Shown piece after piece: positions 1 to 8,697 of a DNA stretch of 64,000 nt. Location: positions 122,836 through 186,835 of the forward strand of contig JAPPPQ010000023.1 in the NCBI GenBank assembly GCA_028817435.1, given 5' to 3'. The number at the start of each line of letters is the position of its first letter. Position 1 is the first letter of the stretch. A program made the position numbers and the translations under genes. Below the pieces are notes generated by a model, which made no database searches, was not told where the DNA came from, and was given only the letters and a program-made list of their open reading frames with translations. The DNA comes from Deltaproteobacteria bacterium (GTDB lineage Bacteria; Myxococcota_A; UBA9160; UBA6930).

Positions 1-1
1 C

Positions 2-508
2 AGCGCCTACATGGAATTGCTGGAAGAAGCGGTGCTTGAATTGCGCAGCGGCGGCGCGCCCGCCCGCGCGCTCGATCCGGAGATTCGCCTGCCGGTTCCC
101 GCGCGGCTGCCCGAAGGCTATGTGCCCGATGTGAGCCAGCGCCTGGTGCTCTACAAGCGTCTGGCCGGCGCGCCCGATCTGGAAGAGGCAGAGCGGCTGC
201 GCGACGAATTGCTGGACCGCTACGGCCCGCTGCCCGCCGAAGCGCAGAGTCTGCTCGGCGTAATTGGCCTGAAGATTGCCGCCCGCGATCTGGGCGTGGC
301 GAGCATTGGACTGGAGGGCGGCGAGTTGGTGCTTGCGCCCGGCGCGGACCACAACCTGGATCCCGCCCGCATTGTCGCCCTGCACGGCCGGGGCGTGCTG
401 CGCGCCGCGCCGGATCAGCGCCTGCGCGCCGCGGTGCCGGGCGGCGCTGAAAATTTGATTGAGCGCGCCGCGCAGTTGCTGGGCGAGCTTCGCGGCCAAG
501 CCGCGTAA
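2..508 (+). CDS. mfd: Transcription-repair coupling factor Mfd, C-terminal end (5' partial)
   Basis: This is the last ~168 codons of Mfd, the ATP-dependent translocase that removes RNA polymerase stalled at DNA lesions and recruits UvrA. The visible part is the C-terminal TRCF domain: an ARALDPEIRLPVPA segment, then YVPDVSQRLVLYKRLAGA, then a helix ending in LLDRYGPLPAEAQSLL. This order is characteristic of the family. The reading frame is already open at the first base, so the start and the helicase motor lie upstream of the window. It stops with TAA 43 bp before the next gene on the same strand. Identification rests on family knowledge of this conserved tail; the rest of the protein is not visible. 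Confidence 0.9.
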   Translation, partial: SAYMELLEEAVLELRSGGAPARALDPEIRLPVPARLPEGYVPDVSQRLVLYKRLAGAPDLEEAERLRDELLDRYGPLPAEAQSLLGVIGLKIAARDLGVASIGLEGGELVLAPGADHNLDPARIVALHGRGVLRAAPDQRLRAAVPGGAENLIERAAQLLGELRGQAA

Positions 509-551
509 CGGCAGCATTGAAAATTCTGCGCGCTTCGCCGATGCTCCCGCC

Positions 552-1664
552 ATGCCCGGCGTGAAAGACGGCGAGCCCCTCGGCTTCACCTACATCTACC
601 CGGAACTCGACGCCGCGGCGCAGCGGCGCAAGGACGAACTGCTCGAAACGCCGGTGGCGCAGCCCTCTCCCGGCGAAACGCAGAGCGCCGCCGCACTGCT
701 GCGCGCCATGCAGGGCATGGGCGTGCAGGCCCGCAATTTGGGCGAGTGCTACCGGGTGCTGCGCGCCATTTGCGATGACAGCGACCGGCCCACGGTGTTT
801 CTCGGTTTGGCGGGGCCGCTGGTGGCGGGCGGATTGCGGCAGGTAATTCGAGAGCTGATCGAATCCGGGCTGGTGGATGTGGTGGTTTCCACCGGCGCGA
901 TTCTCTATCAGGATCTCTACCAGGCGCGGGGCTGGCAGCACTATCGCGGCGATCCCGGCGCAGACGATGGCGAACTGCGCGGGCTGCTGGTGGATCGCAT
1001 TTACGACGCCTATGTGGACGAGCGCGGCTTCGGCGAAAGCGACACCTGGGTGGGGCTGGTTGCGGACGAGCTCGCCCCCGGCGCGTGGTCCAGCCGGCAA
1101 TTCATGGACGCGCTGGCCGACCGCATTGACGATCCTCTTTCCATCGTGCAAACCTGCCGCGCGCGGGGCGTTCCCATGTTTGTGCCGGCCATCAACGACA
1201 GTTCCATCGGCATTGGGCTTACCGAGCACCACCACCGCTGCGTGCGCGCGGGGCGGCCCGGCCTGCGCATTGATTCCATCCAGGACAACTACGAAATCAC
1301 GCAAATTGTCGCGCAGTCTCCCGCCACTGCGGCCTTTTATGTGGCGGGCGGCGTGCCGAAGAATTACATCAACGATTCCATCGTCATGTCCTACATCTTC
1401 AACCGGGGCGACGCCGGGCACCGCTACGCGTTGCAGGTAACCACCGCGGTGACGGCGGACGGCGGGCTTTCCGGCTCCACCCTGGACGAGGCGAAGAGCT
1501 GGGGCAAGGTGCGGCTCAATGCAGCCCGGGCCATGGCGTGGGTGGAGCCCACCGTTGCCCTGCCGTTGCTGGCCAGCGCCGCTTTGCAGGAGGGAATTGC
1601 CCGCCACCGGGGGCGGCTGGAACTCGTCTGGAATGGCGAGATTTTGGAAAAGCTCAGCCGCTGA
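552..1664 (+). CDS. Deoxyhypusine synthase-like protein
   Basis: 370 aa. It belongs to the deoxyhypusine synthase family (NAD-dependent transfer of an aminobutyl group from spermidine). The C-terminal signature is clear: FYVAGGVPKNYINDS around residue 260, and DEAKSWGKV near residues 312-320, where Lys319 matches the lysine that forms the enzyme-imine intermediate in the eukaryotic enzyme. Bacteria lack eIF5A, and bacterial relatives have been linked to homospermidine or related polyamine synthesis, so the substrate here is open. I chose ATG 552 because the frame upstream overlaps mfd and carries no family-like sequence; no good ribosome-binding site is visible. The 3' end overlaps the convergent ino1 by 11 bp. 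Family assignment is confident, the exact reaction is not. Confidence 0.85.
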   Translation: MPGVKDGEPLGFTYIYPELDAAAQRRKDELLETPVAQPSPGETQSAAALLRAMQGMGVQARNLGECYRVLRAICDDSDRPTVFLGLAGPLVAGGLRQVIRELIESGLVDVVVSTGAILYQDLYQARGWQHYRGDPGADDGELRGLLVDRIYDAYVDERGFGESDTWVGLVADELAPGAWSSRQFMDALADRIDDPLSIVQTCRARGVPMFVPAINDSSIGIGLTEHHHRCVRAGRPGLRIDSIQDNYEITQIVAQSPATAAFYVAGGVPKNYINDSIVMSYIFNRGDAGHRYALQVTTAVTADGGLSGSTLDEAKSWGKVRLNAARAMAWVEPTVALPLLASAALQEGIARHRGRLELVWNGEILEKLSR

Positions 1665-2742
1665 CAAAAGCTTCGAGCTGCCGGTGGGCCTCGTCTTCGG
1701 AAAGCTGCCGGGGGGGATGCTTCATCAGCGCGGCGCAGGCGGCGTGCAGCGCGCCGGATTGGCCGCGCCGCATGGCGAGCTTGCAGCAGCGGATGGCGTC
1801 TATGGCCACGCCGGCAGAGTTCGGCGAATCCTCCACCGATAGCCGCAGTTCCAGATTCATCGGCACATCGCCGAAGAGCAGCCCCTCCATGCGCAGAAAG
1901 CAGACCTTGTTGTCCTTTTGCCAAGGGACATAATCGCTGGGGCCCACATGAATGTTCTCGTCCGCAAGGCGCTCTGCGGCGGCGGATTGCACCGCCTCGG
2001 TTTTGGATTGCTTCTTGGAGGCCAGGCGCTGCTGGTTCAGCATATTCAGAAAGTCGGTGTTGCCGCCGGTGTTCAGTTGGTAAGTGCGCGTGAGTGCAAC
2101 GCCGCGCCGCCGAAACAACTCGGTAAGCGTGCGGTGGGTGATGGTTGCGCCTAGCTGCGCCTTGATATCGTCGCCCACCACGGGCAGGCCGCGCTCGGCA
2201 AAGCGCTTGGCAAAATCCGGGTTGCTGGCGATGAACACCGGTATGCAGTTGACCAGGGCCACCCCCGCCTGCAGCGCGCATTCTGCGTAGAAGCGCGCCG
2301 CGCGCTCGGAGCCGACGGGCAGGTAATTGAGCATTACCTCCGCGCCGGAATCGCGCAGCACCCGCACCACCTCGGCGGCGTCGGCCTCCAGCGCATTGGC
2401 CAGTTGGAAGCCGCGCGCGCCGCGCTCTTGCATATGCGGCGAAATGCCGTCGAGCAGCGCGCCCATGCGCACGCCCACGCCGGTCTTCGGAACTTCGCCG
2501 CAAAAACGCGCCGTGCAATTGGGCTCGGCAAAGATGGCATCGGAAAGATCGCGGCCCACCTTGCGCGTATCCACATCGAAGGCCGCCACCGCCTCAATGT
2601 CGCCGGGGCGCAGGCCGCCGATTTCCCAGTGCATCAGCCCGGCGGCCGCGCCGGGGCCGCGCCCGGCGTAGTAGTGAATGCCCTGCAGCAGCGAGCTGGC
2701 GCAGTTGCCGACGCCGACAATGGCGATGCGAACCCGGTCCAT
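1654..2742 (-). CDS. ino1: Inositol-3-phosphate synthase (myo-inositol-1-phosphate synthase)
   Basis: 362 aa, NAD-dependent conversion of glucose-6-phosphate to inositol phosphate, the first committed step to inositol lipids or inositol osmolytes. It has an N-terminal Rossmann motif, IAIVGVGNCASSLLQGI. Further conserved blocks are FDVDTRKVG, NYLPVGSE, VNCIPVFIAS, the catalytic-domain block DDIKAQLGATITHR, and LNTGGNTDFLNM. The length (~360 aa) fits the compact bacterial (actinobacterial-type) form rather than the ~510 aa eukaryotic form. It starts 12 bp after the GST stop and is last in a minus-strand cluster SDR-GST-ino1. It converges on the deoxyhypusine-synthase-like gene with an 11-bp overlap. 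I am confident in the function; the fate of the inositol is not visible here. Confidence 0.92.
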   Translation of the reverse strand: MDRVRIAIVGVGNCASSLLQGIHYYAGRGPGAAAGLMHWEIGGLRPGDIEAVAAFDVDTRKVGRDLSDAIFAEPNCTARFCGEVPKTGVGVRMGALLDGISPHMQERGARGFQLANALEADAAEVVRVLRDSGAEVMLNYLPVGSERAARFYAECALQAGVALVNCIPVFIASNPDFAKRFAERGLPVVGDDIKAQLGATITHRTLTELFRRRGVALTRTYQLNTGGNTDFLNMLNQQRLASKKQSKTEAVQSAAAERLADENIHVGPSDYVPWQKDNKVCFLRMEGLLFGDVPMNLELRLSVEDSPNSAGVAIDAIRCCKLAMRRGQSGALHAACAALMKHPPRQLSEDEAHRQLEAFVSG

Positions 2743-2754
2743 CGCCCCCGCGCC

Positions 2755-3369
2755 CTATGCCTGCGCGCTGGGGCGCGCGCCGGTGCGCTCGAACCAGGCG
2801 GCAATGTTGGCATTTGCCGAATCCAACGGCTGCCCCACCTGCGCGCCGAATTCCAAAAAGGCGTAGAGCGCAATGTCCGCCAGAGTGAAGCGCCCAGGCA
2901 CGATGGTTTCGCGCCCATTGATCTGCTCATTGAGCCAGGCGAGGCCATCCCCCGCGCTGGCTATCAGCGCATCCGCCGATTCGGGAAAGAGCCGCATGCG
3001 ATCCTGAAACATCTTCACGCCCATGCCGGAGCGGAAGCCGGCCGTCAGCGGCTGCACGACGAGCCATTCCACGCGCCGGGTCCACATCCGCGTTTCGGCG
3101 CGGTCGGCGGCCGATGCGCCGATGAGCGGCGGCTCGGGCTGCTGCTCTTCCATCCACTCGCAAATTGCCGTGGTTTCGGCAATGGTGCGGCCATCGTCCA
3201 AAGTCAGCGCCGGAAGCTGCCCGGCGGGGTTCTTCAAGAGATAGGGCTCCTGGCGGTTTTCGCCCTTCACAATGTCCACCTTCTCGGTATCGGGCAGTGG
3301 GTAGCCCTTCTCTGCGGCGAACATTCGCACCAGCTTGGGGTTGGGGCCGACCGAATCGTAGAACTTCAC
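2755..3369 (-). CDS. Glutathione S-transferase family protein
   Basis: 204 aa. It has the N-terminal thioredoxin-fold GST domain: VKFYDSVGPNPKLVRMF with a likely catalytic Ser near residue 6, then NPAGQLPALTLDDG with the cis-Pro loop, and the glutathione-binding ETTAICEWMEE. An all-helical C-terminal domain contains FTLADIALYAFLEF. The start is GTG 3369, directly after a strong AAGGAG-type ribosome-binding site; longer upstream sequence lacks GST similarity. It sits between an SDR gene (16 bp upstream) and ino1 (12 bp downstream), so the three are probably co-transcribed. A glutathione-synthesis gene (gshA) elsewhere in the window agrees with a glutathione-using cell. Substrate unknown. Confidence 0.88.
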   Translation of the reverse strand: MKFYDSVGPNPKLVRMFAAEKGYPLPDTEKVDIVKGENRQEPYLLKNPAGQLPALTLDDGRTIAETTAICEWMEEQQPEPPLIGASAADRAETRMWTRRVEWLVVQPLTAGFRSGMGVKMFQDRMRLFPESADALIASAGDGLAWLNEQINGRETIVPGRFTLADIALYAFLEFGAQVGQPLDSANANIAAWFERTGARPSAQA

Positions 3370-3385
3370 TGCTTTCTCCTTCCGT

Positions 3386-4144
3386 TCAGTATTGGACGCG
3401 CTTGGTGAAGCCGCCGTCAATCACCAGGTTTGCGCCGGTAATGAAGCCCGCGCGGGGGCTGGCCAAAAAGGCCACGGCGTCGGCGACCTCTTGGGCCGTG
3501 CCCATGCGCCCGCCCGGAATTTGCGCCAGCGTGGCATCGTGCAGCGCCTGGTTGTGCTGGCGGATCATGTCCCAGGAGCCGCCCTCAATCATAATGGGGC
3601 CGGGCGATACCGCGTTGACGCGAATGCCGCGCGGCGCAAGCGCCTGCGAAAGCCCGTTGGAGTGGGTGAGCAGCGCCGCCTTGATGGCGTTGTAAGAGGT
3701 GGGGCCCATGAAGGTTTCCAGCGCGGCGGTGGAGCTCACCAGCACCACGCTGCCCGCGCCGCTTTGGGAAAGCGGCTTTACCGCCGCGTTGACCGCGCGC
3801 ACCGCGCCCATCAGGTCAATCTCAAAGTTCGCCTTCCAGGCCGCCTCGTCCACGCCGTTGCCGCCGCTGGGGTTGGAGACCAGAATGTCGAGCCCGCCGT
3901 GGGCCGTTGCCGCCTCGTTCACAAAGGCGGCCAGCGCGTCGGCGTCGCCCACATCTACCGCCTTGGAAAACACCTGCGCGCCGCGCTGCTTGAGCGCCTG
4001 CGCCGCCTGCTCTGCGCCCTTGGCGTCGCGGGAGCAAATGGCCACCGCCGCGCCCTCTGCGGCCAGCGTTTCGGCAATGGCGCGGCCAATGCCCCGGCTC
4101 GCGCCGGTAATCAGCGCCTTCTTCCCCTCGAGTTGCAGATCCAT
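3386..4144 (-). CDS. Short-chain dehydrogenase/reductase (SDR)
   Basis: 252 aa classical SDR. Cofactor loop TGASRGIGRAIA near residue 12, LVSNPSGG in place of the usual NNAG, catalytic Ser in VLVSSTAAL, catalytic YNAIK near residue 157, and the C-terminal ITGANLVIDGG typical of FabG-like enzymes. The Arg after SRG plus CSRD at the end of the second strand suggest NADP(H) preference. The start is ATG 4144, preceded by AGGAGG at the right distance; the frame extends further upstream without SDR sequence. It is first in the SDR-GST-ino1 cluster and divergent from another SDR gene across a 170-bp spacer. The substrate cannot be told. Confidence 0.88.
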   Translation of the reverse strand: MDLQLEGKKALITGASRGIGRAIAETLAAEGAAVAICSRDAKGAEQAAQALKQRGAQVFSKAVDVGDADALAAFVNEAATAHGGLDILVSNPSGGNGVDEAAWKANFEIDLMGAVRAVNAAVKPLSQSGAGSVVLVSSTAALETFMGPTSYNAIKAALLTHSNGLSQALAPRGIRVNAVSPGPIMIEGGSWDMIRQHNQALHDATLAQIPGGRMGTAQEVADAVAFLASPRAGFITGANLVIDGGFTKRVQY

Positions 4145-4314
4145 GCTTCCTCCTGTGTTTGCGGCGGCCGCCACTGGCGGGCGGCGGGCCGGTGCCGCGG
4201 GCGGGCCTGCCCCGGCCCGCCAGTCTATCACCCGGCGCGCCGCCCCGCGCTGCTAACTTTTGCGGGGCGGGGCCGGAGCGCGAGTGCGCGGCGCGGCCCG
4301 CGCGGGGAGGCGCA

Positions 4315-5127
4315 ATGGCGGGCAATTTGGGCGCAGCGGCCGATGCCGCGGCCGCCGCAGCTTCGCACTGGCGGGGGCGCGCGGCGGCCATTACCGGGGC
4401 GGCCTCGGGCATTGGCCGCGCCTTTGCCGAGCGCGTGCTGGCTGCCGGGGGCCGCGTGCTGGCCGCAGATATGGACGCCGCCGCGCTGGCCTGGACCGGG
4501 GAGCACCCGCAGGCATTCGCCCTGGTGGGCGATGTGACCGAGGAGCAGACCAACGCCGAATTGGCCCGCCAGGCGCGGGAGCGCTTCGGCGCGCTGCACG
4601 CCCTGGTGCTGAACGCTGGCCTGCCCCAGCGCGGCCCCATTGAAGATCTGCCCCTGGCAGATTTCGACCGCGCCCTGGCCGTAAACTTGCGCGCCGTGGT
4701 GCTGGGCCTGCGCGCCGCGTTGCCGCTGCTGTGCGAATCCGAAGCGCCCGCCGTGGTGGTCACCGCTTCGGTATCGGGCCTGGGCGGCGACCCCGGCCTG
4801 TGGCCCTACAACGCCGCCAAAGCCGGCGCCATTAACCTGGTGCGCGCAGCGGCGCTGGACCTGGCCCCGCGCGGCATTCGCGTCAACGCCGTGTGCCCCG
4901 GCCCCATTCACACCGCCATGACCCGCGGCGTGCGCGAAACCCCGCAGCTTTACCAGAGCCTGCGCGCCAACATTCCCCTGCGCCGCTGGGGCGAACCCGG
5001 CGAAGTGGCCGCCGCCGTGGATTTCCTCGCCTCCCCCGCCGCCAGCTTCATCACCGGCGCAGTCCTCCCCGTAGACGGCGGCCTCACCGCCAACACCGGC
5101 CAGTTCTCCCTCACCGCGCCGGAGTAA
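4315..5127 (+). CDS. Short-chain dehydrogenase/reductase (SDR)
   Basis: 270 aa. A low-complexity Ala-rich N-terminus is followed by the cofactor motif ITGAASGIGRAFAERV (about residue 27), LNAGLP, the catalytic YNAAKAGAINLVRAAA block with Tyr and Lys, and the C-terminal SFITGAVLPVDGG. An acidic residue at the end of the second strand (AADMDAAAL) suggests NAD(H) use. ATG 4315 follows a GGGGAGG ribosome-binding site. It is divergent from the SDR at 3386-4144 and is followed 2 bp later by the alkA-like gene, so it probably shares that transcript. A generic oxidoreductase; substrate unknown. Confidence 0.85.
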   Translation: MAGNLGAAADAAAAAASHWRGRAAAITGAASGIGRAFAERVLAAGGRVLAADMDAAALAWTGEHPQAFALVGDVTEEQTNAELARQARERFGALHALVLNAGLPQRGPIEDLPLADFDRALAVNLRAVVLGLRAALPLLCESEAPAVVVTASVSGLGGDPGLWPYNAAKAGAINLVRAAALDLAPRGIRVNAVCPGPIHTAMTRGVRETPQLYQSLRANIPLRRWGEPGEVAAAVDFLASPAASFITGAVLPVDGGLTANTGQFSLTAPE

Positions 5128-5129
5128 GC

Positions 5130-6041
5130 GTGCCGGTGAATGAGCTGCGGCTGGCCTTTCGCGCGCCGCTGGATTGGCAGGCGCTGCTGGGCTTTCTTGC
5201 GCCCCGCGCCATTCCGGGGGTAGAGCTGGTGGCGGGCTTGGCGTATCGCCGCGTGGCAGAGGGCGGCGTGCAGATTGAAGTGACGCGCAGCGCTGCGAAG
5301 GCCGAACTGCGGTTGGTGGTGCACGGCGAGCCGCCCGCGCGGCTAATTGACTTTGCCGCCCGCGCCCGCCGCCTCTTTGATTTGTCCGCCGACCCCGCCC
5401 GCGTGGATGAAGACTTGCGCGCCGATGCATTGCTGCGCCGCCTCATCGCCCGCCGCCCCGGCCTGCGCATTCCCGGCGCGTGGGATCCTTTCGAGACCGC
5501 GGTGCGCGTGATACTGGGCCAGCAGGTTTCGGTAGCCGCCGCCACCACCCTGGCCGGCCGCCTAACCGCCACCTTCGGCGAACGCCTGCCTGAAGCCACA
5601 CGCGGCGCCTGCACTCTCTCGCGCCAGTTCCCGGGGCCGGAGCGGCTGGCTGAGGCGGATGTTTCGCGCATTGGCCTGCCGCGCAACCGGGCGCTGGCGC
5701 TGCGCGGCTTTGCCCGCGCCGTGTGCGAAGGCACGCTGTGTCTCTCTGGCGAGCGCCCCTGGGCCGAAAGCGAGGCCGCACTACGCGCCATTCCTGGCAT
5801 CGGCGATTGGACGGCCGCCACCATCGCCCTGCGCGCACTGGGCGCGCCCGACGCTTTCCCCGCAGGCGACCTGGGCCTGCGCCGCGCCCTTTCCGCAGGC
5901 AGCGCGCTGCCCACCCCCGCCACCGTGCTGCGCCGCGCCGAAGCCTGGCGCCCCTGGCGCGGCTACGCCGCCATACACCTGTGGACTGCCAACCAAGCGC
6001 AGCAAAAAGCCGCGCAGCGAAAAAAGAGGAACCCCTGCTAA
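5130..6041 (+). CDS. DNA-3-methyladenine glycosylase II (AlkA-like)
   Basis: 303 aa. It excises alkylated purines. The N-terminal ~115 residues resemble the AlkA_N domain (LRLAFRAPLDWQALLGFL; VVHGEPPARLIDFAARARRLFDL). The HhH-GPD core follows: DPFETAVRVILGQQVSV, the hairpin LRAIPGIGDWTAATIALRAL, and the catalytic aspartate in FPAGDLGLRRAL. WRPWRGYAAIHLW closes the fold as in AlkA. I chose GTG 5130 (GTGCCGGTGAAT) because GGAG lies just upstream; a second GTG two codons later is possible. The gene lies 2 bp after an SDR gene and converges on the ankyrin lipoprotein gene. No ada-like regulator is adjacent. Confidence 0.87.
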   Translation: MPVNELRLAFRAPLDWQALLGFLAPRAIPGVELVAGLAYRRVAEGGVQIEVTRSAAKAELRLVVHGEPPARLIDFAARARRLFDLSADPARVDEDLRADALLRRLIARRPGLRIPGAWDPFETAVRVILGQQVSVAAATTLAGRLTATFGERLPEATRGACTLSRQFPGPERLAEADVSRIGLPRNRALALRGFARAVCEGTLCLSGERPWAESEAALRAIPGIGDWTAATIALRALGAPDAFPAGDLGLRRALSAGSALPTPATVLRRAEAWRPWRGYAAIHLWTANQAQQKAAQRKKRNPC

Positions 6042-6115
6042 CCCACGAGCACGCGCAACTCTGCTGACACCGCCTAGCTACGCCCGCGCCCGCGCGAAGC
6101 AGCGCAGAGAAACCT

Positions 6116-8647
6116 CTACCCACCCGCGCGCCGGAGAATCTCGGCGATGTCTCTGCGCACTATTTCTTTTTGCCATGCCCCCTCGGCAACATCCCGCGGC
6201 GTCCAGCCTTTCTTGGACACCGCCTTGGGATCTGCACCCGCTTTTAGCAACAACTTGACCGCCTTCGCGGTGCCCGAGAACACAGCATTATGCAGCGGCG
6301 TATCGCCGTCCGAGTTCGCTGCATTCGGATCCGCGCCCGCTTTGAGCAGCATCTTGACCGTTTCCGCATTGCCCGAGGCCGCAGCCTCATGCAGCGGCGT
6401 ATAGCCGAACGAGGTCGCTGCCTTCGGATCTGCGCCCGCTTTGAGCAGTGCCTTGACCGCTTCCACATTGCCCGAGCGCACAGCCCCATGCAGCGGCGTC
6501 GCGCCGTTCTTGCTATTCGCCTTCGGATCCGCGCCCGCTTTGAGCAGCGCCTTGACCGCTTCCACATTGCCCGAGCGCGCAGCCCCATGCAGTGGCGTCC
6601 TGCCACCCTCGTCTTTCGCCTTCGGATTCGCGCCCGCCCCAAGCAGCATCTTGACCGCTTCTACACTCGCAGCCACGTGCAACGGCGTCCTGCCATCCTT
6701 GGACTTCGCCTTCGGATCCGCGCCCGCCTCGATTAACACCGTGACCGCTTCCGAATGCCCCCTGCCCGCAGCCCAATGCAGCGGCGTCGCGCCTTCCCGA
6801 TTGTCCTTCGTTTTCGGATCTGCGCCCGCTTCAATCAACACCTTGACCACTTCCGCATGGCCACTGTTCGCAGCACTCGTCAGCGGCGTTAGGGCATACT
6901 GGTTGAGCGTCGCATTCGGATCTGCGCCCGCCTCAATCAACACCTTGACCGCTTCCGCATGGCCGCTTTCCGCAGCACTCATCAGCGGTCCTTTCGTTTT
7001 CGGATCTGCGCCCGCCTCAATCAACACCGTGACCACTTCCGCATGGCCCATGCTCGCAGCCTTATCCAGCGGTGACTTCTCCGCATTCGGATCTGCACCC
7101 GCCTTGATCAACACCTTGACCGTTTCCGCATCGCCGCTTTCCGCAGCCCAATACAGCGGCGTATAGCCGTAATCGCCTTTCGTCGCCTTCGGATTTGCGC
7201 CCGCCTCAATCAACATCGTGACCACTTTCGCATGGCCGCTTCCCGCAGCACCACGCAGCGGCGTAAAGCCGCTCTTGTTTTTCACATTCGGATCTGCACC
7301 CGCCTTGATCAACACCTTGACCGTTTCTGCATCGCCGCTTTCCGCAGCCCAATACAGCGGCGTCCTGTCGTATATGCCCTTCGCATTCGGATCCGCACCC
7401 TCCTCTATCAACAAATTGACCGCTTTCACATCACCGCTGCGCGCCGCCCTATGCAGCGCGCCCTTCGCCTTCGGATCCGCGCCCGCCTTGAGCAGCACAC
7501 TGACCACTTCCGCATGGCCGTTCACCGCAGCCCCATGTAGCGCCGTATAGCCGAGCGAGTCCTTATCATTCGGATCTGCGCCAGCTTGGAGCAGCAGCTT
7601 GACTGCTTTCGCATTACCCGCGCCCGCAGCCGAATGCAACGGCAGCCTACTGTTCCGGCCACCAACCGCCTTCGGATTCGCGCCCGCTTTGAGCAACATC
7701 TTGACTATTTCCGCATGGTCAGCAGCCTCGTGTAGCGCCGTATAGAAGTAAGTGCCGTCTTTGGACTTCGCATTCGGATCCGCACCCGCCTTGAGCAGCA
7801 TCTTGACCACTTCCGCATTGCCACTTCTTGCAGCCGAATACAGCGGTGTAAAGCCGCGATAGAGCTTCACATTCGGATCCGCACCCGCCTCGATCAGCTC
7901 CCGCACCGCATCGGAGATTGTTATGTTCTCCCCCTTTGCGTTCTTCCAAGTGAAGCTCGCATCCGGGAGGCTATCGCCCCCCAAGATGAGCTGCCATTCC
8001 CGCGTCGATTCTGCGATCTCCTTGGCCGTCGGCGAACCCGCGCGCCGGAGAATCTCGGCGATGTCTCTGTGCACTATTTCTTTTTGCAATGCCCCCTCGG
8101 CAACATCCCGCGGCGTCCAGCCTTCCTTGGACACTGCCTTGGGATCTGCACCCGCTTTTAGCAACAATTTGACCATTTCTTCACTGCCCTTGAACGCAGC
8201 CAAATGCAGCGGCGTCGCGTCATTGTGCTCCTTCGCGCTCGGATCTGCGCCCGCCTTCAGCAACAACTTGACCGCCTTCGCGGTGCCCGAGAACACAGCA
8301 TTATGCAGCGGCGTATCGCCGACCGAGTTCGCTGCATTCGAATCCGCGCCCGCTTTGAGCAACAACTTGACCGATTCCGCATTGCCGCTGCTCGCAGCCC
8401 AATGCAACGGCGTCCTGTCGTGCTTGTCCTTCGCCTTCGGATCCGCGCCCCTATCAAGCAGTTCCCGCACATCGGAGGCCGTTGCGTTCTCCCAGAAGCT
8501 CTCGCTCAGCAAGGTGCGCGTCGCCTCTGCGCTCTCCTCGGGCGTCGGCTCATACGTGTCGCACGCAAGCAAAAACGCTCCCGCTATGAGCAACAGGGAA
8601 GGCAGAGCAACGGCCAAAGAGCTGGCGCGCGTGTTGCGGTAGTTCAT
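6116..8647 (-). CDS. Large ankyrin-repeat lipoprotein
   Basis: 843 aa. An N-terminal lipoprotein signal peptide (hydrophobic stretch 11-27, lipobox LLAC with Cys29) is followed by roughly twenty 33-residue ankyrin repeats of the form TPLHxAAxSGNAExVKxLLKAGADPNAK. ATG 8647 follows GGAGGA. The protein should be anchored to a membrane on the periplasmic or outer face, where ankyrin repeats normally mediate protein-protein contacts. A non-repeat segment (about residues 158-205, containing AEGALQKEIVHRDIAEIL and a polar linker) interrupts the array. A near copy of its first half forms the C-terminus, so two ankyrin units look fused. G+C is visibly lower than in flanking housekeeping genes. No enzymatic domain is present; the partner is unknown. 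Confidence 0.88.
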   Translation of the reverse strand: MNYRNTRASSLAVALPSLLLIAGAFLLACDTYEPTPEESAEATRTLLSESFWENATASDVRELLDRGADPKAKDKHDRTPLHWAASSGNAESVKLLLKAGADSNAANSVGDTPLHNAVFSGTAKAVKLLLKAGADPSAKEHNDATPLHLAAFKGSEEMVKLLLKAGADPKAVSKEGWTPRDVAEGALQKEIVHRDIAEILRRAGSPTAKEIAESTREWQLILGGDSLPDASFTWKNAKGENITISDAVRELIEAGADPNVKLYRGFTPLYSAARSGNAEVVKMLLKAGADPNAKSKDGTYFYTALHEAADHAEIVKMLLKAGANPKAVGGRNSRLPLHSAAGAGNAKAVKLLLQAGADPNDKDSLGYTALHGAAVNGHAEVVSVLLKAGADPKAKGALHRAARSGDVKAVNLLIEEGADPNAKGIYDRTPLYWAAESGDAETVKVLIKAGADPNVKNKSGFTPLRGAAGSGHAKVVTMLIEAGANPKATKGDYGYTPLYWAAESGDAETVKVLIKAGADPNAEKSPLDKAASMGHAEVVTVLIEAGADPKTKGPLMSAAESGHAEAVKVLIEAGADPNATLNQYALTPLTSAANSGHAEVVKVLIEAGADPKTKDNREGATPLHWAAGRGHSEAVTVLIEAGADPKAKSKDGRTPLHVAASVEAVKMLLGAGANPKAKDEGGRTPLHGAARSGNVEAVKALLKAGADPKANSKNGATPLHGAVRSGNVEAVKALLKAGADPKAATSFGYTPLHEAAASGNAETVKMLLKAGADPNAANSDGDTPLHNAVFSGTAKAVKLLLKAGADPKAVSKKGWTPRDVAEGAWQKEIVRRDIAEILRRAGG
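6122..6260. repeat. 139-bp direct repeat, copy 1 (3' end of the ankyrin lipoprotein gene)
   Basis: Nearly identical to 8036-8174 at a constant offset of 1914 bp, with only scattered substitutions. It encodes the terminal segment containing GWTPRDVAEGAxQKEIVxRDIAEILRRAG. Beyond it, the next ankyrin unit (from about 6241) is also nearly identical to 8260-8350. This points to a recent internal duplication or recombination. Confidence 0.85.
8036..8174. repeat. 139-bp direct repeat, copy 2 (internal to the ankyrin lipoprotein gene)
   Basis: Partner of 6122-6260. Here the same terminal segment is followed by the linker SPTAKEIAESTREW and more ankyrin repeats, instead of a stop codon. This is consistent with fusion of two neighbouring ankyrin genes or duplication of one gene's 5' block. 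Confidence 0.85.
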
Positions 8648-8697
8648 CGGCGAATCCTCCATGGCCCCCGGAACGGGGCAACTTGCGGAGTGTGCCC
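8648..8697 (-). promoter_or_regulatory. Conserved 5' leader of the ankyrin lipoprotein gene
   Basis: The ~50 bp before ATG 8647 are closely similar to those before the leader ORFs at 9788 and 10912: GGGCACACT, a short spacer, TTGCCCC, then GGAGGATTCGCCG directly before ATG. GGGCA and TGCCC (8693-8697 and 8676-8680) could pair as a small hairpin just upstream of the ribosome-binding site. No experimental analogue is recognised. Confidence 0.5.

Noticed and set aside
6130-8600. Regular ~99-bp repeats that could be mistaken for a CRISPR array
   Set aside because: The period encodes 33-residue ankyrin repeats in one continuous frame; repeat and spacer structure of CRISPR is absent and there are no cas genes.
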